A stretch of 64,000 nt of DNA from Geosiphon pyriformis (taxonomy: Eukaryota > Glomeromycota > Glomeromycetes > Archaeosporales > Geosiphonaceae): positions 128,880 to 192,879 of the forward strand of contig JAAOMT010000647.1 in assembly GCA_016748015.1 (NCBI GenBank). Direction: 5' to 3'. The position numbers were made by a program, and so were the translations under genes. The notes beneath the pieces are model-generated. The model searched no databases. It had not been told where the DNA came from and worked only from the letters and a program-made list of their open reading frames with translations. Of the stretch, positions 56,012 to 64,000 are shown in pieces. Within the stretch, counting starts at the first letter, position 1. Every line of letters starts with the position of its first letter.

Positions 56012-56979
56012 TATTACCAGTAGAATTTTAGCTATTAATTAGAATGAAATTACTCTTATAATTCTTATTATTAATTAGCATATATAATTATTATTTCAAT
56101 CATTACTTATTATTTAATCAAATTAGCAATTATTATCATTTAATCAATAATCCAATTTGTATTATAGAAATTAAGATAATCAAATTACACAATATCTTAA
56201 ACCATGTAACATAGTCAAAATTCGCCAAAATTAATGAAAATTGGCCGAAATAATTAATAGTTCAGTAAAATAACTTGTAGTTTGCTGAAATATATCTTAA
56301 GTTTACCAAAATTATAGCAAAGAAAAAAGTGCAAGTTCAAAGACTAGTACTACAACAAGTTGTATAAAAAAAGAGCTTCTTTTTTCAAGAAAATATATCT
56401 TTTTATATCTTATCATAGTATCTTACTTTAGATATTTTAATTAGAACAAATCATTTTTTACAAAGTTAAATAAAAATTAAATATTCGAAAACCAAATCCT
56501 TAAATTATTATACTTGAAATTCCCTCAACACAACTAATGTTTTAAAATTGATTAACTACCAATTTCAATAAACTATTAGTGACTCCAGACCTGAATAGAA
56601 AATGTTTTTCTTAACAAAATTCTATTTCTTTTACATTTTATTTATTTTTTATTTTTTTTCTTATCATAATCATTAAGGTAGTCTACAGACAAGATTTCTG
56701 TAAAAGAGTTGACTTTTACAGCAAAGTAACTACATATTTTTAGTGAGTTTTCAAATAAGCAATTTCTGGAAAAAAGTTGACATTTATTACAACATAACTA
56801 CATAAAGTAACTGGCACAGAATTGGCCATTCCACATATAAATCCAACAGTTTAAATTATAAGAGATAATTTGAAGATAAATTCAGTTATAAAAAATTTAA
56901 CTACTTCTTGAGAACATGAATTCACAGCAAACAAATATTAACAACATTCAAGAAAAAAAACCAAAAACCTCTGATAACA
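56012..56979 (+). repeat. 3' LTR of 2E
   Basis: 968 bp, TATTACCAGTAGAATTTTAG (one G-to-A at base 2) to CTGATAACA. It is 20 bp longer than the 5' LTR, partly from an extra GCCAAAATTAATGAAAATTG-like unit at 56220-56250. A purine-rich aagaaaaaga tract lies just before it. Confidence 0.9.
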
Positions 56980-57668
56980 TTATTGTTGTCATTGGAGTTT
57001 AAATTGGGATTAAACAGTGATTTCAACTCTGCTATATAGCAGCTGATTGGTTTTTTCTCTTCTGGAATCATGTAGATTATGCATAATAATGAATTATAAA
57101 TAAGGTCACACTTATTACAATATTAAAAGTTACATGGGATTAAACAGTAGTCACATAATTGGATGTTTAATTGTTCTAAATGCTGTTCTTATTCTTCTTT
57201 TATAGGTGTTAAATTCTGGTAGTGTTCATGGAACTTTTCTAGACCTGTCTCAATATCCAAAAATGCATCTGAATTGGGAATGAAAATAACTTTCACTGGT
57301 TCTGGTGGGTTGTTTTTTATTTTCAAGATCTCATTGGATAAAGTGTCTGCTATTTTGGCATTTACCATTTGCCAGATTTTGTCTTTTTTATGTAGATAGC
57401 CATTTAAGCAAAAGATTGCTTGATGTCACATTGTATTAATAGGTGTTTTATGACTCATCCAGTTATTGATGAGAATTGTATACTGGCATAAAGCATTGTA
57501 TGTTCCTTCTTGATTCAGAATGTTATTTCATATTTCTTTATTAAGCAATTGTTTGTCACAAGTGAAACATGATTTGTTGTTCCACTTGTCTTGTCTTTTT
57601 GGGTAGTCATAACATTTGTGGTGGCATGGCTTGCAATAATAGCGTATTCAGTAAATTTCATCAGGCAT
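56980..57668 (-). pseudogene. Cys-rich module of 1G
   Basis: On the minus strand: ACYYCKPCHHKCYDYPKRQD, W-NNKSCFTCDKQLLNKEI, NALCQYTILINNWMSHKTPI, a helical part (IWQMVNAKIADTLSNEILKI), NSDAFLDIETGLEKFHEHYQ, and the second cluster LCDYCLIPCNF-stop-YCNKCDLIYN. A short start of the acidic linker is cut by 2E at 56980. The two Cys clusters retain their spacing. Confidence 0.6.
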
Positions 57669-58498
57669 TGTTACTTATAGAAGATAAGAAATATATTAGC
57701 ATATAAATTAGCCAATCAGAAGTAGACATAGTAAAAATATGGAATTTTAGGATTCCTTTTAGAGAAATTACAGGATTTCAGAAATTTCAGAATTCTTGTA
57801 TAAGGAATTGCAGAATTCCAGAATTGCAGAATTCCAGAAATTCCAGAATTCCTGGTATGAAAATTGAAGAATTGAGGAATCTCAATTATGTATATATAAG
57901 CAGTAGCATTAAAAGCAGAAAAACAGACCTCTTAAGTTTAGATTTCATTTAAGCAATCTTCCAAATCATTAATATCAATAAATAATTATTTGTTATCTTA
58001 ATCTACTCTCCACTATCAACACTCTATATTGATAATAATGAATTCTTAACTATACTGGAACAATAGCTCTTGATTACAGCTATTGATAAGATATTAACTT
58101 AAATTGCCATGGCTTATTTTGTTTATTTTATTTTATTTTATTTTATTTTCTTTATTTTTTTGTTGTTTACTAATTGATTAAGGATTAAGCACTAAGTTAT
58201 TGATGTCACAGATAGCCTGGTAAAAGACTTAGAAATAAAAGTAAAAATTATATATTTTAATGTAGAAGGACATGACTGCCAGAATAAACCAGCCACCAAG
58301 CTAAAGAAAAAAATTGGAAAACACATTATCAAAGACTTATATACTGCAAACATTAAATCTCTGTCTATTATACAAAGAACTTAACCCAAAACTTTCAGAT
58401 CCAACAAAATCTTATGATATTACCAACTATATTAACAATTGAGTACCAAGTTACAGATTTGTTATTTGTTTCAAAACCTCAAATAATCACCTATAACA
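57669..58498 (+). repeat. 5' LTR of copy 1H
   Basis: 830 bp, TGTTACTTATAGAAGATAAG to CCTATAACA. Tandem GAATTCC palindromes at 57740-57855, TATA box at about 57890, and a run of TTTTATTTTA repeats in U5 (58118-58150). Confidence 0.9.
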
Positions 58499-58500
58499 TT

Positions 58501-58518
58501 TGGTGCTTTTTGTAAGAT
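58501..58518 (+). promoter_or_regulatory. Primer binding site of 1H
   Basis: TGGTGCTTTTTGTAAG, 2 nt after the LTR. Confidence 0.63.
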
Positions 58519-58560
58519 ATAATCTTACAGAAAACTAGCATCAACAACAACTATTCAAAA

Positions 58561-60330
58561 GTGACAGAATCAGAAATCATAAGGACAAACCATTTAAGAT
58601 TCGCCAAATCCTTATTTCAACAGTACAGTCAACAATTGGGCTTAAACAGCAACTATTATCCAGTAGAATCAGCCTTCAAATTTTATGTTAATGAAAGAAT
58701 TACAGATTTTTTTGGAAGACCAGTTGACATTGAATCAGCAAAAAAAAATTTTTATACTGAATTAATACAACACACTAGCTTACCACAAAACCACAGTTTT
58801 ACATCAATCATTAAGGAAATCAATTAAGCAATTGAAAGGTACATTCAACAACAATTTTCCATTATCTATGCAGACAAAGGCAAAAAAAAATTACAAACAC
58901 CAGCAGTAACACCAAAAGGAATATAGTTACCTACATAAAAAAAACAAAGAATTGAATCTCTATTATATCTGTCATATCACCACACACCCAGCAGTATCAT
59001 TAACATTTCATTAGCAGATATATCTACATCAAATGTGAAAACAACATTGGCACAGATACTGTTCCAAAGTAAACAATCAAAAACCAACCTATTAAGAATA
59101 TATGACAAATATTTTAAAAGATTTAAATCCCAATTGCTAATGCCATCAGAAACTAAATTACTACTATCTTAACCAAATTTTGGAACTGTTAGTTCTTAGG
59201 AAATAACAGAATTGGAAAAAAAAAAAAGAAAAAAAAAAGATCAGGAATTTAACTACCAAAACCCAATTGTAGAAAATCTGGAAGTTGAAACTTCAAATAA
59301 TCAAACTTAGCAAAATCAGAATAAGCCAAACTCTAATACCATTAATCAACAAAACTTATTTCCAGTAATCATAATCAACCTACTACCAGTTGCCATACTA
59401 CCATAACAACCACCAATTAAACTGATTGTTGAACCAATCCAACAGCCATTAATACCACCTCAACAATAACAACAATTACAACAACCACTTTAATAGCTGT
59501 CACAACAACAAATAACATATGCATCTATCACCAAAATTGAAAAATTCACTGGCAAAAAAGATGACATGCAAGTGTGACTGAACAATATAGAAAAAGCCAT
59601 TGCAACCAATAAATAAAATAATGCCAAAGCACTCTAAGTTATTCCATACTTTCTTCAGAATACTGTTAACTTGTGATATCAGAGCTTGGCCAACAAATTT
59701 TAAGATTTCAATGCATTCAAAGTTGAATTTTTGAGATATTTTAGCAATAATAATAGTATTAATTGCTTAGCCAATATCTTTACTACCATTAAGCAAGGAG
59801 AAACTAAAGCAGTCACTACTTATCTAGGATGCTTCCACAGAAACTTATGCCAGATTTAAGCTATTAATGCCAACTATTTCACAATGGCCCAGATTTTGAA
59901 CCAGTTCATTTGCAGATTATGCAGTAGCATTCTGCAATGTGTATGGCTGTTGTATCTAGCCAACCTTCAAGCCACAGTTACAAACATCAGAGATTTTAAA
60001 GTAGCAAAACTCAAGCTAACCATGCTCAAGCCATAAATCTAATAATAAATGGATCATCTGACTTGGATTCCAAATTGAAACAATTTAGTAACTTGATTAA
60101 TTAGATATTAGAAGGATATTTAACTGATAATCGAGCAATTTATTAATCTCCACAATGATACAATAATCAAAAAAACCCCAATTGTTTCCAAAATCAATTG
60201 TATCTATTATTATCGACCAATCAACAATGGCAACAGGAAACATGTATTTGTTACTATTGTGATAAACAAGGACATCTACAAATTAACTGCTGCCATTGCT
60301 TAAATAACCAATAATTGGGAAATTAATATT
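58561..60330 (+). pseudogene. gag: gag relic of 1H, zinc knuckle intact
   Basis: Opens at GTG (58561) exactly as in 1C and 1I. The first 88 codons are open (RFAKSLFQQYSQQLGLNSNY, FYVNERITDFFGRPVDIESA). After a TAA the frame continues through a Gln/Pro-rich part (59370-59515), KIEKFTGKKDDMQV-stop-LNN, FLQNTVNL-stop-YQSLANKF and YLGCFHRNL. The knuckle at 60249-60290 is a full CCHC (C-x2-C-x4-H-x4-C, CDKQGHLQINC). About ten TAA/TAG/TGA codons and one deletion near 60010 break it. Confidence 0.8.
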
Positions 60331-61270
60331 AAAATCCTAATTGCCAGTTTTAAACTCAAAGATATCAACCAAACTCAGGACTATATTAACTGAATTACCT
60401 ATTAATAATACAGCTGCCAATTTATCAACCACCAATTTATCAGACTCCAATACCAGTTATTTATCAACTGCAGCCACAAGTAATATATCAATTCTAACAT
60501 ATTCAAACACCACCACAAATTTCAACTCTGATGTCACATGGAAACCAAAGACCAAAAAACATTCAACAAAACTGGAGATTGGTGATGGTTGTTCATTAAC
60601 CAATTTCCAGTTTATTCACCCAACAAACAGAATTACACCAGCAGAATTCAGAAACTGGGTACATCCAAAACCCAACTTTTCAGAACTATTTAAGTCTTTT
60701 AGTAACTCTAAAAGACATTTTATCCAACAACATGGAACCCAACCAAAAACAACCACTTATCAACAACATACCTCCAGCCACTGTCACCAATGACAAATTC
60801 TTAGCAGTAATTTTTTCTTTCAAACTTGAAAAAACCACACCAGTTCTATTATTTAGCAGAGCTGTTTTCAACACCAAACCCATTACCATAATGTACATTG
60901 ATGCCAAAGTTAATGGTCAATCCATCAAACTGATCTTAGACAATGGTTTAGCAAGCAAGATTATTACATGACAACTCATGGACCAATTAGGTTGCCAAGT
61001 TGATTGAGCTGCCAGCACCAGAATTATTACAGCTGATAGAACCACCAAAATCCTTATTAATAAGATTGATGATTTCCTCTTTGAAGTCAATGGTATTATA
61101 GTATTAATCAAAGTCTTAATAATAAAAGCTACACAGTACCAAGCACTAATTGGTAATAACAGGCTAGTCAAAACCAATGCTGTACTTGATTGGACCACTC
61201 AAGAATTACAACTCAGTCAAAATAGCCAGCACATGCAACTACCAGCCACCTGCGGCCACTTTAAACCCAC
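60331..61270 (+). pseudogene. Protease relic of 1H
   Basis: After a Ser/Thr/Asn/Pro-rich spacer (60341-60793 shows it in another phase), the frame 60732-60971 has KPITIMYIDAKVNGQSIKL and the active site D-N-G (60939-60947), Ser changed to Asn (AGT to AAT). IIT-stop-QLMDQLGC follows, with TGA for TGG. The C-terminal GNNRLVKTNAVLDWT is at about 61150-61195. Confidence 0.76.
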
Positions 61271-62266
61271 AACAATGCCAGCACCACTAATTGAGTTTGA
61301 AGAAAAAAAAGAAAAACCTATCTGGAAAGCATTTCAAGTCTTATGGGCCAATAAAAACCACAACAAATTGCTGTCAATATTCTTGTGAGATGACAAAAGA
61401 AAGAGAAGAGAAGATGATGAGCCACAGAAAGACAGCACCAATGAAATTGCTAGTGGCTGGAAAAGATTCTATTCAACTGACTCCAGACCAGAATTACCAT
61501 ATATCTTACTTAAGTACAAGAACTGCAAAAAAAAACTGTCCTCCATGAGAGTTTGGGTCATGTCCAATGAAAACTACTAGATACAAACTCATTACTATTA
61601 TAAACTATGCCACAGAAAATGCTATAGATACTCCAAATGACAAGGCAAGTGGGACAACAAATCATGTTTTGCTTGTGGGGAACAGTTACTTAACAAAAGA
61701 ATGTAAAATAATATTCCTGGTCAAGGAGAAATGTGTGACACCTCATGCCAGTACATGATTCTCATAAGTGACTGGGTCAGTTGTAACACACTTATTACTG
61801 CTGCATAACACTGAGCAATTTCTTGTTTGAACAGCTATTCACATGACAAAAATGAGATCTGGTAAATGACCAATGCCAAGATAGAAAGCACTTCACCTAG
61901 TGAGATTCTAGAAATAAAAAACAATCTTCCAAAGTCAGTTAACATTGTTTTCATCCCCAATTCAAATGTATTTTTAGATATTGAGACAGGTCCAGAGAAA
62001 TTTTATAAGCATTACCAAAATTTGGTACCAACAAGAAAAAAACAGAAACAATGCTTAGAAGAAATAAATACCAGATTATGTAACCACTGTTTGATTTTAT
62101 GTGACTTCCAATATTGTAATGAGTGTGACCTCATTTACAATCTACCATCATATATAATCTACACAATTCTGGAGAAAAAGAAACCAATCAGCAGCTGTGC
62201 ATTGGAATCAAAATCAATGTTTAATCCCAATTTAGACTTTGACAACAATGATGATGAAAACAATGG
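61271..62266 (+). pseudogene. Cys-rich module and acidic linker of 1H
   Basis: A Lys-rich linker, then NCKKKLSSM (second Cys of the first pair), YKLCHRKCYRYSK-stop-QGK-x-DNKSCFACGEQLLN, MCDTSCQYMILISDWV and a helical segment. The frame 61866-62303 then has EKFYKHYQNLVPTRKKQKQC, NHCLILCDFQYCNECDLIYN and the Asn/Asp-rich linker (NPNLDFDNNDDENN), where 1I interrupts. Confidence 0.62.
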
Positions 62267-63139
62267 TGTTACTCATAAAAAGAGAACGGATATAGGAAAA
62301 TAGTAGATCAATAAGAGAATAATAGGTAACATGTGAGCACATTGCTCAGCAATATCAGAAATTACGGCACATTGCTCAGCAATGTGAAGCAATATCAGAA
62401 ATCACAACACATTGCTCAGTGATGTGGAGTGATGTTAGAAAATTAGGGCACATTGCTTAGCAATATGAGCATTGCTTAAAGAAATCATAACACATTGCTC
62501 AGGAATGTAAGCAATCTCATAGAACATTAATTATGTATATATAGTGATAGTGTTAGAAGTAGAAAGAACAAAATTTTTTAGTTAGAGACCTTCCAGTTTA
62601 AATTTGATCTAAACAATCTTCTACATTACAATATCAATAAAATAAATATTCACTATCTCAATTCACTCTCTATTATCAACACTCCATGTTGAAAAAAGTT
62701 GATACTTAAACACACTAGAACAATAGCTCTTGATTATAGCTATTAACAGAATACTAATTTGTAAATGCCTTGGCTTATTATCTTTTCTTATTTTCTTTTA
62801 TTTTTTTTTTGATTATTTTGTTGTGTTTACTAATTGATTAAAAAGATTAAGCACTGAATTACTGACATTAAGGATTGCCTGATAAAAGACCCTTGCAAGT
62901 GGGCAGAACACATAAAAGACTTATGGATTACTTACCAGAGAATTGCTGGCCATCACGCCAAGAAAAAAATTGACAGAATTGTGATTCTGAAAAGCTATGA
63001 AAAAACAACTAGTGAATCTCTGCCATTATACAAAGAACTCAACAAAAACCTTCAGATACTACAAACATCTATATATTATTTGAGCACCAAGTTATGGATT
63101 TGTTATTTGATTTGAGACCCCAAATAATTACTTGTAACA
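62267..63139 (+). repeat. 5' LTR of copy 1I with CACATTGCTCAG-type U3
   Basis: 873 bp, TGTTACTCATAAAAAGAGAA to CTTGTAACA. From the TATA box (TATGTATATATAGTGA, about 62533) onward it matches family 1. The region upstream lacks the CCAAT-like block and GAATTCC palindromes and carries another tandem array instead (62336-62520). Confidence 0.88.
62336..62520 (+). repeat. Tandem palindromic array in U3 of 1I
   Basis: Four to five units of about 45-50 bp, each with a CACATTGCTCAGCAATGTG palindrome or a decayed form, separated by AAGCAATATCAGAAATCAC-like spacers. It ends about 15 bp before the TATA box. Confidence 0.85.
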
Positions 63140-63141
63140 TT

Positions 63142-63159
63142 TGGTACTTCCTGTGAGGT
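63142..63159 (+). promoter_or_regulatory. Primer binding site of 1I
   Basis: TGGTACTTCCTGTGAGG, 2 nt after the LTR; G-to-A at position 5 relative to the other copies. Confidence 0.6.
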
Positions 63160-63202
63160 ATAATCTTACAGAAAACCAGCACTAACAACACCCATCCAAA
63201 CA

Positions 63203-64000
63203 GTGGCAGAATCTGAAGAAACAGAGACAAATCATTTAGGATTTGTGAAATTCTTATTCCAACACTACTGTCAACATTTAGAATTAATCAACAATCACTT
63301 ATCAGCAGAATTAGTTTCAAGTTTTATGTTTACAAGAGAATCTTATATTTGCTAGAAGTACCAGTAGAAACTGACTCAGCCAGAAGAAACTTCTACAACA
63401 AATAAATTCAAAATACCAGCTTACCAACAAATTATAATTTCACAGCAATCCTTACTGAAATCAATAAAGAAATTGAAAGTTACACTCAACAAAAATATCT
63501 AATCACCTACGCAAACAAAGGCAAAGGAAAATTAGCAGTAATATCCCAAAGGATACAACCACCCACTTGGAAGAAAACCAGAGTTAAATTACCAACAAAC
63601 TTATCATACCACTATATACCTGGAAGTACTATCAACATCTCATCAATAGATGCATCCACATCAAACACGATATTAACATTTGGGCAACTCCTATTTCAAA
63701 GTAAACAAAAGAAAGCAGAATTACTAGGAATCTACAGCAATTATTTTGAAGGATTTAAATTGTGATCACCAATACCATCAGAATTCTGATCACCACCATC
63801 TCAACCAGATTTCGGAAATGTGAGTCTCTGAAAGATAACAGAATTAAAAGAAAAAAAAGAAGCTAAAAATTAAGAATTTACTTACCAGAACCCAATTCTA
63901 AAAAATCCAAACATCAAAACCCCAAACCTTCAAACTCAGCAAAATCTAAATTTAAAAAATCTGGAAATTGGAACTCCGAATATTCAAACACTGCCAAATC
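63203..64000 (+). pseudogene. gag: gag N-terminal relic of 1I (continues beyond window)
   Basis: GTG start as in 1C and 1H, then ESEETETNHLGFVKFLFQHY, CQHLELINNHLSAELVS and, after one or more shifts, LPTNYNFTAILTEINKEIES and IYSNYFEGFKL-stop (TGA for TGG). It is the N-terminal domain of family 1 Gag with Pro/Asn-rich sequence at the window edge. Confidence 0.72.

Larger units (their letters stand above)
45302..56979 (+). mobile_element. Family 2 Ty3-like element 2E (11.7 kb with nested LTRs)
   Basis: LTRs at 45302-46249 and 56012-56979. Order: PBS, gag, protease, Cys-rich module, dUTPase, [probable solo LTR 50400-50826], RT, RNase H, integrase, [family 1-like solo LTR 54318-55155], last ORF, 3' LTR. 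Flanks tcat/ttat are a 4-bp duplication with one transition, placed in the acidic linker of 1G. It is related to family 1 in module order but diverged in sequence. Heavily mutated. Confidence 0.9.
24908..57668 (-). mobile_element. Family 1 copy 1G, minus strand, split into five pieces
   Basis: Reading down the minus strand: Cys-rich module (57668-56980), dUTPase/RT/start of RNase H (45301-43358), RNase H/integrase/extension (35676-33450), end of extension (25919-25628) and 3' LTR (25627-24908). Each junction restores family 1 sequence when the inserted element and one 4-bp duplication are removed: 3J and 3K with gtat/gtat, 2E with tcat/ttat. Copy 1H cuts it at 57668, so gag and the 5' LTR should lie beyond the window. 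1G is therefore older than 3J, 3K, 2E and 1H. Confidence 0.9.
57669..62266 (+). mobile_element. Family 1 copy 1H, 5' half
   Basis: 5' LTR, PBS, gag, protease and Cys-rich module up to the acidic linker, where copy 1I is inserted (left flank atgg, 62263-62266). The left flank in 1G is gcat (57665-57668); the matching right flank lies outside the window. The rest of 1H should follow 1I beyond 64000. Confidence 0.88.
62267..64000 (+). mobile_element. Family 1 copy 1I, 5' end, variant LTR
   Basis: 5' LTR with an alternative U3, PBS and the first part of gag; it continues beyond the window. It is the youngest layer here by position (1I in 1H in 1G), although its gag already carries stops. Confidence 0.85.

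Noticed and set aside
62336-62520. CRISPR array or attachment-site cluster in the palindromic repeats
   Set aside because: Spacers are themselves repeated, and the block ends at the TATA box of an LTR.
1-64000. tRNA, rRNA or other structured RNA genes
   Set aside because: None seen on either strand; TGGTGCTC blocks are primer binding sites beside LTRs, not tRNA genes.

Overview
The window is about 70% A+T and consists almost entirely of nested, decayed LTR retrotransposons of the Ty3/gypsy (Metaviridae) type. The only host-like DNA is a block of about 3 kb at 21921-24907. Short GT-AG introns, the element types and the base composition suggest a fungus. My best guess is an arbuscular-mycorrhizal fungus (Glomeromycotina, for example Gigasporaceae or Rhizophagus). 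That assignment is an inference and rests on no marker gene.

I distinguish three element families. Family 1 (copies 1A, 1B, 1C, 1G, 1H, 1I) is about 9-10 kb with 0.72-0.87 kb LTRs. Its order is gag, protease, a cysteine-rich module, a dUTPase, RT, RNase H, integrase and an integrase C-terminal extension. Family 2 (copy 2E) has the same modules but different 0.95 kb LTRs and a different last ORF. Family 3 (copies 3J, 3K) is about 7.6 kb, lacks the Cys-rich/dUTPase block, and carries a separate ORF of about 220 codons after integrase. All LTRs begin TGTTA and end TAACA (with transitions), and the target-site duplications I could check are 4 bp.

Layout: 1-8853, copy 1A, its 5' end outside the window, with a reversed solo LTR at 6370-7218. 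8854-10956 and 21003-21920, copy 1B, split by the complete copy 1C (10957-21002) and ending in a chimeric family 1/family 2 LTR. 21921-22532, the last exons of a spliced host-like gene (possible BAH domain). 22533-24907, very A+T-rich DNA with no recognised gene. 24908 to 57668, one minus-strand copy, 1G, cut into five pieces by 3J (25920-33449, minus), 3K (35677-43357, plus), 2E (45302-56979, plus, itself holding two probable solo LTRs) and 1H (57669 onward, plus). 1H is in turn interrupted by 1I at 62267.

No copy is intact. Reading frames are broken mainly by TAA/TAG where CAA/CAG is expected and by TGA/TAG where TGG is expected, and CpG is very rare. This points to C-to-T decay driven by methylation or a RIP-like process. 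The elements most worth a second look are the conserved Cys-rich plus dUTPase cassette between protease and RT, the extra proteins after integrase, the exchangeable tandem-repeat blocks in LTR promoters, and the spliced gene relic.
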